Positions 1-4,410 of a DNA stretch of 6,581 bases are shown here, in pieces. Made by a program: the position numbers and the translations under genes. This stretch comes from Candidatus Nealsoniibacteriota bacterium (lineage in GTDB: Bacteria > Patescibacteriota > Minisyncoccia > Minisyncoccales > CSSED10-335): contig PWOE01000073.1 of NCBI GenBank assembly GCA_003557585.1, forward strand, positions 1-6,581, in the 5' to 3' direction. Within the stretch, counting starts at the first letter, position 1; the number at the start of each line of letters is the position of its first letter. Under the pieces are notes generated by a model. The model was given only the letters and a program-made list of their open reading frames with translations. It was not told the DNA's origin and searched no databases.

Positions 1-499
1 CCACTAAAAATCGAATGGGATTTATGGACGATACTTCCATGGCATCAATTTGTTCCGATACTCTCATGGAACCCAGTTCAGCGCCCATTCCCGAACCGAT
101 TTTCCCGGCACAAATCAATGCGGTCACAACCGGTCCCATTTCCCTCACAATCGATAATGCTATCATTCCCGGCAGCAAGGAGGTGGCTCCGAAATCTGCA
201 AGTATAGGCCGGGATTGAATTGTAAGCACCAATCCGATGACAAGCCCGGTTATTGTTATAAGCGGCAGCGTCTTATTACCCACCAGGAAACACTGCCGAA
301 GGAATTCTTTGAATTCAAAATGACGGGAAAAAGCTGCTTTCGCTGTAAGCCAGAAAAACAGATTGAATTCACCTACGGCCAGAAAGAAACGATTTGCATT
401 TTGAGTTTTTTTTATGACATTTTCACTCAGCTTTATCGCGTGCTTCTTTACTCTGGGCAGTTTAATTCTATTTTTTATATCAGTTTTGGTGACTTTCAT
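1..499 (-). CDS. mlaE: MlaE/YrbE-type ABC transporter permease, N-terminal part (runs off left edge)
   Basis: This is the integral-membrane permease of the Mla-type ABC system, which in Gram-negative bacteria moves phospholipids between inner and outer membranes with an MlaF ATPase and an MlaD MCE-domain protein. The minus-strand reading gives 166 codons before the edge. Residues 118-145 carry the family core: VREMGPVVTAL, then AGKIGSGMGAELGSM. These are followed by VSEQIDAMEV (147-156) and NPIRFLV (160-166), all typical of MlaE. Hydrophobic stretches at about 78-95 and 105-130 fit the usual spans. The family is normally about 250-270 residues, so roughly 90 C-terminal residues lie outside. 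The ATG at 499-497 is directly preceded by an in-frame TAG, so the 5' boundary is fixed. No Shine-Dalgarno site is visible. The first 35 residues are Lys-rich and precede the usual family start, forming a small cytoplasmic extension. The reading frame is AT-rich compared with genes on the right. mlaF and mlaD may lie further left, but this cannot be seen. Confidence 0.93.
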   Translation of the reverse strand, partial: MKVTKTDIKNRIKLPRVKKHAIKLSENVIKKTQNANRFFLAVGEFNLFFWLTAKAAFSRHFEFKEFLRQCFLVGNKTLPLITITGLVIGLVLTIQSRPILADFGATSLLPGMIALSIVREMGPVVTALICAGKIGSGMGAELGSMRVSEQIDAMEVSSINPIRFLV

Positions 500-917
500 C
501 TATTTTATTATCCGAACGCTGAATTTTTTTTGCAGACCTGCGAAAGAGTAGCCGTGCAGCACAGTCACATTGGTTCTGAGCTATCCTTCTCATACTTGCC
601 TGTTAAAGTACGGATATAAATCGCCGTCACTGTTATAGGTTTACCGGGCTGTGTTACATAAATCAATGATTATTCAATAGTTTATCAGATAGTATGCCCC
701 TGGCGGCAGCGTGTGATAATCAATGCAGCGGATGCCCGGTACAAAGGTGCTGGCAGTAATGTTATGGCCGGGTGGAAGGCGGGAACCAATAGTATCTGAC
801 CCGGTGCGCGATTTATGCCGGATTTTCAGTCCGCGATGTCAATCTGCGATGTCAAGATGAGCAGGGAAAGTGCAGGGAAATGTGAGCCGGTTCTGAGAGG
901 ATTGAACGCAAATTTCG
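500..917. other. Gene-poor region between mlaE and the YtxH-family gene
   Basis: Both flanking genes point left, so this is the leader or promoter region of mlaE and the downstream region of the YtxH gene. No open frame has protein-like composition or a ribosome binding site. The right part holds short tandem repeats at 830-855 and 861-880. A TATAAC-like box reads leftward at 637-632, but it has no good -35 partner at normal spacing, so it is not called as a promoter. No hairpin with a T-run was found after the YtxH stop. Confidence 0.6.
830..855 (-). repeat. Tandem 13-bp repeat, two copies
   Basis: Two adjacent 13-mers (830-842 and 843-855) differ at one base. Read on the minus strand each is TTGACATCGC(A/G)GA, so each starts with a perfect TTGACA -35-like hexamer. 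A CATAAA box lies 19 bases after the left-hand hexamer, too far for a confident promoter. Next to it, GCAGGGAAA is repeated at 861-869 and 872-880. The array lies upstream of mlaE and just beyond the end of the YtxH gene. It could be a promoter or regulator-binding array, or chance. Confidence 0.55.
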
Positions 918-1325
918 TCATCCACCCGATTTGGTGGACGGACCGGTCGCGGATTTTTTTCTTGAACCTGAAGTGGATCTGGTATCTGATTTAACAGTTG
1001 CCTTTGTTCGGCTCCTGGATTGTCGGGGCGTGGCTTTGGTGCCCGTTTTTACTTTTTTTGCGGTACGCTTTTGTGGTGTACGGTCTGCATCACTTTTTTC
1101 AGATGAGGAGGCACTCCGGTTGTTCAATAATTGCCCGGCAAACTTGTTCAATTGCTTTTGTATGTTCCTGGCCTCATCATTCAGGCTGTCTATCGACTTT
1201 TTACCTTTCCTGAGCAATTCTTTTCTGGTGTTGGTTCCTTTGTCCGGGGCAAAAAGAAATCCGATGATCGTCCCGACCATGGTTCCAAGCATCAGGATAA
1301 TAAGGGATTTGATAGCGCTCATCAT
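918..1325 (-). CDS. YtxH-family membrane protein with basic low-complexity tail
   Basis: This 135-residue protein has one N-terminal hydrophobic segment (about residues 6-26) with small-residue spacing GTMVGTIIG. It is followed directly by the YtxH signature FLFAPDKGTNTRKELL (23-38). Known family members are small single-span proteins linked to general stress or the envelope, with no settled biochemical role. Residues 32-68 are charged and likely helical or coiled coil. Residues 71-135 are almost only Ser, Thr, Lys, Arg, Ala and Gly, a strongly basic disordered tail resembling bacterial histone H1-like proteins. The start is a double ATG at 1325-1320. An AGG five bases before the second ATG favours that one slightly. 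It is the last gene of a three-gene leftward cluster, 58 bases after the 49-residue gene. A 198-codon frame on the opposite strand (931-1527) is its shadow. Confidence 0.85.
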   Translation of the reverse strand: MMSAIKSLIILMLGTMVGTIIGFLFAPDKGTNTRKELLRKGKKSIDSLNDEARNIQKQLNKFAGQLLNNRSASSSEKSDADRTPQKRTAKKVKTGTKATPRQSRSRTKATVKSDTRSTSGSRKKSATGPSTKSGG

Positions 1326-1383
1326 AACCTGTGTTAGGTGGAAAAATTACGTGGGGTTGAAAGAAATGGCATGGTTCTACACA

Positions 1384-1533
1384 TTACCTCGTTGCATTTT
1401 TCCAATGTTTACGGGCAATTTTCTTGAGTCTTCTTTTGACTTTATATCCTTTCTGGCGAGCGTTCAGTATTCCCCAGCTGCTTCCGATTACAAAGCCAAT
1501 GCCGAGGCCAGAAAGGAATTTTACTAAGCCCAT
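1384..1533 (-). CDS. Small single-span glycine-zipper membrane protein (49 residues)
   Basis: A 50-codon frame on the minus strand encodes a 49-residue protein. Residues 1-24 are hydrophobic and Gly/Ser-rich (FLSGLGIGFVIGSSWGIL), giving a transmembrane helix with a glycine-zipper pattern. Residues 26-49 are very basic (KGYKVKRRLKKIARKHWK), predicting a cytoplasmic amphipathic tail. The ATG at 1533-1531 has the best ribosome binding site in the window, AAGGAGGA at 1548-1541 with a 7-base spacer, which is the main reason to call it real. I do not recognise a named family. The layout (short glycine-rich span, then a basic segment) resembles the heads of its neighbours at 918-1325 and 1625-1762. 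It begins 91 bases after the upstream small gene and ends 58 bases before the YtxH gene, so co-transcription is likely. Its role is unknown. Confidence 0.8.
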   Translation of the reverse strand: MGLVKFLSGLGIGFVIGSSWGILNARQKGYKVKRRLKKIARKHWKNATR

Positions 1534-1540
1534 CGTCTAA

Positions 1541-1548
1541 TCCTCCTT
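1541..1548 (-). promoter_or_regulatory. Strong Shine-Dalgarno site for the 49-residue protein
   Basis: AAGGAGGA on the minus strand sits 7 bases upstream of the ATG at 1533. It fixes the start of a gene too short for usual length cut-offs. Most other starts in this window have weak sites or none, so this one stands out and suggests high translation. Confidence 0.8.
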
Positions 1549-1559
1549 ATGAGTTTGTC

Positions 1560-1571
1560 GTTGGTACCAAC
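1560..1571. repeat. 12-bp perfect palindrome
   Basis: GTTGGTACCAAC is fully self-complementary. It lies between the 45-residue and 49-residue genes, 12 bases upstream of the strong ribosome binding site. It could be an operator or a small RNA stem that affects translation of the 49-residue gene. No T-run follows, so it is not a terminator. Confidence 0.5.
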
Positions 1572-1624
1572 AGCATTGCTGGCATGCAGGGAAAACCCCG
1601 GGCAAGCGGAACTGTGCGTGGTTG

Positions 1625-1762
1625 TTAAGATTCAAAAAAGCCCTTCTTTTTCTTGAAAAACGTGCCTCTTCTTCTTCTTTTCAGAGGGGATAGAATAAAA
1701 CCCATCAGCACTCCGGATGTTGTTCCCAACAGTATGGCAAATAAAAGCTTGGCGGTATTCAT
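1625..1762 (-). CDS. Mini YtxH-like single-span protein (45 residues)
   Basis: A 46-codon frame on the minus strand encodes a 45-residue protein. Residues 5-25 are one hydrophobic segment with small-residue spacing (LLGTTSGVLMGFILSP). Residues 28-40 are extremely basic: a run of five Lys/Arg from 28 to 32, then KKKK at 37-40. The segment LLGTTSGVLMGFILSP aligns by eye with MLGTMVGTIIGFLFAP of the YtxH protein two genes downstream, so this looks like a YtxH head lacking the helical and tail parts. The ATG at 1762-1760 is preceded by AGGA with about a 6-base spacer. It is the first gene of the three-gene leftward cluster and follows about 330 gene-free bases that should contain the promoter. 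The function is unknown; the relation to YtxH is inferred from the short matching segment only. Confidence 0.72.
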   Translation of the reverse strand: MNTAKLLFAILLGTTSGVLMGFILSPLKRRRRGTFFKKKKGFFES

Positions 1763-2094
1763 GTTATCCTGAATTTTTATTGGTTTTCTTTTGATGTATG
1801 CATTTCATTGTCCAGAATCACTCCCGGGAACCAGGTATCCAGGTTATTTAATCATATAAAAAACCAGTTCGCTTCTTCTACTAACATTGAAGCCGTAACA
1901 ATCATTCATAACCAGAGCATTGTAATCAGGGTGCAGTGTCCTGGATCAGCCTGGACAGGTTCACCAAATACCTTTAATGGTAACGGTTCGCAAGCTTGCA
2001 GGATTGCTTGCACCGCACCTGAAAAAGGGTAAGGGGCCGCGGTTTTCGGTTAAAAGACAAACAACCACGATGAATGGTGCTGAAGGCAGCCATC
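1763..2094. other. Gene-free region upstream of the small-protein cluster
   Basis: Leftward, this is the promoter region of the three-gene cluster; rightward it is the downstream region of the TauE/SafE gene. No open frame has convincing composition or a ribosome binding site. It contains an imperfect hairpin (1937-1957) and a GCAAGC/GCTTGC inverted pair (1990-1995 and 2006-2011). A very AT-rich patch lies at about 1847-1866. No promoter with acceptable boxes and spacing was found. Confidence 0.6.
1937..1957. repeat. Hairpin-forming inverted repeat
   Basis: TGTCCTGG and CCTGGACA flank the 5-base loop ATCAG, giving an 8-bp stem with one T-T mismatch. No T-run follows on either strand. It lies about 140 bases past the TauE/SafE stop and 175 bases ahead of the small-protein cluster, so it may be a transcript stabiliser or attenuator, or have no role. 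Confidence 0.4.
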
Positions 2095-2838
2095 TCAAAT
2101 AACAAGTAAAAGCGCGAACGCTATCAGTGCAACTCCCACGGTTTTGCTGAAAACGGCTTCGTCAATCCGGAAAAATACCCTGGTTCCAAGATAGAGGCCG
2201 ATCAAAAGTCCGGGAATGCCGGCCGCGGCGTACATCATGGTTTCGTAGTTGACCATCCCGGCAACCGAAAACGAAATGATCCGTGCAATGGCTGCAAAGA
2301 CAAAGAAAACGATAAGCAGATCCCGGAAAGTGCCCATCTGAAACTGCCTGCCCAGATGCCAGATAATGGGAGGACCGCTAATCCCGAACAGCCCGCCCAA
2401 AACACCGGAGGCGCCGGCAAAGCCAAGGTCCTTGCGGCTGCATGTATCCGGAAGTTGCACCTGCAGCCGGTCGAAAGACGCTTTGGTGCGGAATACGGCG
2501 AACCACAGTCCCAGGATGAACACGGCCATGCCCAGCAGTACCCGGAAGGTATTCGCAGGCACATAGGAGAGCAGGAGGACACCGGCGACAGTGCCCGCCG
2601 CCATGGCCGCGACTAGTCCCAGCATGAACGGGACGCTTTGCACGCTGCGCACTGTCCGCCACATTATGAGCCCCGCCAGGAGGTCCAAAAAGGAACTTGC
2701 GACAATGATGGATTGAGGAGCAAAAAAAAGGGCCCCGACAGGAATAAAAATCAGCGCCGGGCCAAAGCCGGTCAGTCCCTTGATGAAAAAGGCAGCGGCT
2801 GCAATCGCGGGAATGATCAGGAAAAAGTAGCTGTCCAA
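2095..2838 (-). CDS. TauE/SafE-family membrane transporter (sulfite/anion exporter type)
   Basis: This 247-residue polytopic inner-membrane protein belongs to the TauE/SafE (DUF81) family, whose members export or import sulfite, sulfoacetate and related anions; the substrate here cannot be told. The family's internal duplication is visible: KGLTGFGPALIFIP (residues 20-33) opens the first half and GGLFGISGPPIIWHL (148-162) the second. About eight hydrophobic segments are spread over residues 3-247, and the length is normal. The end GIPGLLIGLYLGTRVFFRID (208-226, roughly) is typical. The start is TTG at 2838-2836. Upstream in frame there is no ATG or GTG before a TGA 20 codons earlier, so TTG is the only usual start, although no clear Shine-Dalgarno site precedes it. 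No sulfur-metabolism gene lies next to it, and it appears monocistronic. Confidence 0.88.
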   Translation of the reverse strand: MDSYFFLIIPAIAAAAFFIKGLTGFGPALIFIPVGALFFAPQSIIVASSFLDLLAGLIMWRTVRSVQSVPFMLGLVAAMAAGTVAGVLLLSYVPANTFRVLLGMAVFILGLWFAVFRTKASFDRLQVQLPDTCSRKDLGFAGASGVLGGLFGISGPPIIWHLGRQFQMGTFRDLLIVFFVFAAIARIISFSVAGMVNYETMMYAAAGIPGLLIGLYLGTRVFFRIDEAVFSKTVGVALIAFALLLVI

Positions 2839-2850
2839 CGGGTTTCTCTG

Positions 2851-2865
2851 CCGGGTATGGCCCGG
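2851..2865. repeat. Short inverted repeat just upstream of the TauE/SafE start
   Basis: CCGGG and CCCGG flank the 5-base loop TATGG. In the leftward transcript this stem ends 12 bases before the TTG start, where a ribosome binding site would normally be. It could reduce translation initiation or mark a regulatory site. Confidence 0.4.
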
Positions 2866-2970
2866 TGCTGATTTCGTGCGGATGTTATGGCGGTGGTGTC
2901 ATTTGCACCTGGGAATATACGGCTATTCTAGTCAGAATGGGACAAAAACCAGGCGTTGCGGAGCGCTGCC

Positions 2971-2992
2971 TTATCGAAACTGCATTATCGAA
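2971..2992. repeat. Direct repeat of TTATCGAA
   Basis: TTATCGAA occurs at 2971-2978 and again at 2985-2992, a 14-base period. It lies about 135-155 bases upstream of the TauE/SafE start, a plausible position for activator sites. No matching promoter was identified. Confidence 0.35.
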
Positions 2993-3343
2993 TCAGATGT
3001 CACCCGAATTCATGTCAATGGTGATCATGAAACCGACGTGCCGCGGAGCACCCCGATGCATGACATTCATCAGCACCGCCAGTTCGGTGTTAAAATAGCA
3101 CTTGCAGAACATCAGACAGGACAAACCGCCACTGTAATAACACAATCCATCACAGCAGTCTGAAAAATGACGCAAGATGATGAATTTCAATATTTTATTT
3201 GGCTTATTATGGTTATATGGGATTTCTGAGCGGCACTCTGAGCAGGGCTCATGAATCCCGAAGGATGAAGACGGCACCTGCTCTGAGGATGCAGATAGCC
3301 GGTCTTCGCACAATTCAGTTTCGGGTTTGGTTTGCGAGATGAT

Positions 3344-3416
3344 GGATTATCCACCGGGTGATGATCCATTGCAATGGAGGCTGCCGGGGATCCATGCGTT
3401 TCATGCCCGGGCATGA
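3344..3416. repeat. Cluster of palindromes downstream of the FMN reductase gene
   Basis: Three self-complementary elements lie within 73 bases. GGATTATCCACC (3344-3355) can pair imperfectly with GGTGATGATCC (3357-3367). TCCATTGCAATGGA (3365-3378) is a perfect 14-bp palindrome that overlaps the first element. TCATGCCCGGGCATGA (3401-3416) is a perfect 16-bp palindrome that starts 10 bases beyond the FMN reductase stop. The last one could stabilise or end the reductase transcript, but no T-run follows it on the minus strand. Confidence 0.55.
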
Positions 3417-3426
3417 CGCGTTGCCA

Positions 3427-3975
3427 TCACCTGTTTATTTTCTCGACCCATTCGGAGAATGCCCGCAGGTACTTCTCCAGATGCTTAAGAGTGGATTCAT
3501 CGGTCAGGTTGCCATCCTCGTCAAATTTTTCTTTTGCCCGGAATACCAGCAGTTCGGGATGGGACATGCATGGTGCATTGACCGATTTAAGGGACTGCCG
3601 GACCTGGTCCTGGCTTCGTGCCGTGCCTGTCACTCCTGGCGATGCTCCCAGGATGCCGGCAGGCTTCCCGGTAATCGGCGCTTCCCTGGCCGGACGCGAT
3701 GCCCAGTCGATGGCGTTCTTGGTTACCCCGGTCATGCCGTGATTGTATTCCGGCGAGGCGATCAAGACCCCGTCAGCCTGCCGGATCGCTTTCTTGAACC
3801 CGGCGACACTTTCAGGATCACCTTCCGCTTCCAGGTCCGCGTTAAACAGCGGGATGCCGGCAAGGTCGAAAATTTCTACATCCATGCCGTCCGGAGCCAG
3901 ATCCCTGACCGCTCTCAAAAGGGCTTTGTTGAATGATTTTTCGCGTAAACTGCCTGCAAAAGCGAGAATTTTCAT
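3427..3975 (-). CDS. NADPH-dependent FMN reductase (ChrR/azoreductase-like flavodoxin fold)
   Basis: This 182-residue soluble flavoprotein belongs to the NADPH-dependent FMN reductase family, which includes ChrR/YieF-type quinone and chromate reductases and azoreductases. Known members bind FMN and pass electrons from NAD(P)H to quinones, metals or azo dyes, often in oxidative-stress defence. The FMN phosphate loop GSLREKSFN is at residues 8-16. The flavin-contacting motif SPEYNHG is at 74-80, followed by KNAIDW (86-91). A later loop, GASPG, is at 110-114. Length and motif spacing are normal, so it should be active. The ATG at 3975-3973 has a GGTGA site 6 bases upstream. It is single, with a 435-base divergent region upstream that holds a 10-bp inverted repeat about 100 bases from the start. 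The in vivo substrate cannot be read from sequence. Confidence 0.93.
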   Translation of the reverse strand: MKILAFAGSLREKSFNKALLRAVRDLAPDGMDVEIFDLAGIPLFNADLEAEGDPESVAGFKKAIRQADGVLIASPEYNHGMTGVTKNAIDWASRPAREAPITGKPAGILGASPGVTGTARSQDQVRQSLKSVNAPCMSHPELLVFRAKEKFDEDGNLTDESTLKHLEKYLRAFSEWVEKINR

Positions 3976-4076
3976 GACATTTCACCAGGTTTCGGGTGGA
4001 CTTTTTTTCGTATTGCCTGACAACTTTGGTCCGAGTGGTTCCATTGCAGGTCCTCAGTGCGATGGTGTGATTACGG

Positions 4077-4111
4077 ATGGGTACACGGACGATTGAAATC
4101 AGTGTACCCAT
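4077..4111. repeat. Perfect 10-bp inverted repeat, candidate operator or hairpin
   Basis: ATGGGTACAC (4077-4086) and GTGTACCCAT (4102-4111) are exact reverse complements separated by 15 bases. No T-run follows on either side, so it is not an intrinsic terminator. The half-site centres are 25 bases apart, which could suit a dimeric regulator or a transcript hairpin. It sits about 100-135 bases upstream of the FMN reductase start, in that gene's promoter or leader zone. Confidence 0.6.
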
Positions 4112-4301
4112 AATTCCCACAACATTGATTTTAATCATTACATTTCAGAAGAGTCTGCAGATGACACGTCCGCATGTGCGGCACATCCAGGGACAGCCGG
4201 GTAGGAATCAGTCTCGCAGCTACTGTTGTATCGAAACACTGCGTTGTTTTACCTTTCTGGAACCGGTTGGTCACATTACCAGGGAACCAGACAAAAACTC
4301 C

Positions 4302-4330
4302 TTGATACTCTGTTCTTATCCCGTTATTAT
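4302..4330 (+). promoter_or_regulatory. Sigma70-like promoter for the four-span membrane protein gene
   Basis: TTGATA (4302-4307) and TATTAT (4325-4330) are separated by exactly 17 bases. Transcription would start near 4337, giving a leader of about 75 bases before the ATG at 4411. The boxes follow the general sigma70 consensus. If the host is a Bacteroidota member the consensus may differ, which lowers confidence. The -10 box lies inside the inverted repeat at 4323-4339. Confidence 0.55.
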
Positions 4331-4339
4331 TGTAATAAC
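4323..4339. promoter_or_regulatory. Operator-like inverted repeat overlapping the -10 box
   Basis: GTTATTA-TTG-TAATAAC is a perfect 7-bp inverted repeat with a 3-base spacer. It covers the predicted -10 box and the transcription start, a classic repressor position. A TGTAATAACA 10-mer from its right half recurs at 3133-3142, but without the left half-site. The binding protein is unknown. Confidence 0.5.
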
Positions 4340-4410
4340 AGTGACTTGCAGCGTGAATACTGTCTGTTTCCATCATTTTCAGGTTTCGCCGTCTGCACAG
4401 AGTGGAAAGC

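Larger units (their letters stand above)
2839..3426. other. Long gene-free region with palindromes
   Basis: This lies upstream of the TauE/SafE gene and downstream of the FMN reductase gene, both leftward. Overlapping frames of 77-106 codons exist on both strands, but they are rich in Cys, His and Met, lack ribosome binding sites and match no family I know. Visible elements are a small hairpin just before the TauE/SafE start (2851-2865), two TTATCGAA copies (2971-2978 and 2985-2992), a GAGCAGG/CCTGCTC pair (3240-3246 and 3277-3283), and a palindrome cluster (3344-3416). It may be regulatory sequence or the remains of a decayed gene. Confidence 0.55.
3976..4410. other. Divergent intergenic region between FMN reductase and the four-span protein
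   Basis: The region separates a leftward gene from a rightward one, so it should hold both promoters. Frames of about 100-120 codons on both strands (4077-4427 plus, 3842-4138 minus, 4131-4499 minus) have no ribosome binding site or family resemblance and overlap the real genes, so they are not called. Visible elements are a 10-bp inverted repeat (4077-4111), a CCGCA/TGCGG pair at about 4169-4180, and the promoter with its overlapping inverted repeat at 4302-4339. Confidence 0.65.

Noticed and set aside
215..619. 134-codon plus-strand frame
   Set aside because: It is antisense to the MlaE gene start; Cys/Phe-rich composition and no ribosome binding site.
931..1527. 198-codon plus-strand frame opposite the YtxH and 49-residue genes
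   Set aside because: It is antisense to two genes supported by family signature or ribosome binding site; its Phe/Leu/Val-rich composition is the mirror of the Lys/Ser-rich tail.
1937..2011. Possible intrinsic terminator for the TauE/SafE gene
   Set aside because: The hairpins at 1937-1957 and 1990-2011 lack a T-run in the transcribed direction.
1808..2032. 74-codon plus-strand frame upstream of the small-protein cluster
   Set aside because: No ribosome binding site, no hydrophobic or domain pattern, and unrelated to neighbours.
1970..2091. About 40-codon minus-strand frame whose ATG lies one base after the TauE/SafE stop
   Set aside because: The near-overlap hints at coupling, but the peptide is low in pattern, Cys/Arg-rich, and has no support beyond position.
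2993..3313. 106-codon minus-strand frame in the long gene-free region
   Set aside because: Composition is Cys/Met/His-rich, there is no ribosome binding site and no family resemblance, and a plus-strand frame of similar quality overlaps it.
4331..4340. Shared 10-mer TGTAATAACA with 3133-3142 as a common operator
   Set aside because: Only half of the inverted repeat recurs, and a 10-base AT-rich match can easily be chance.
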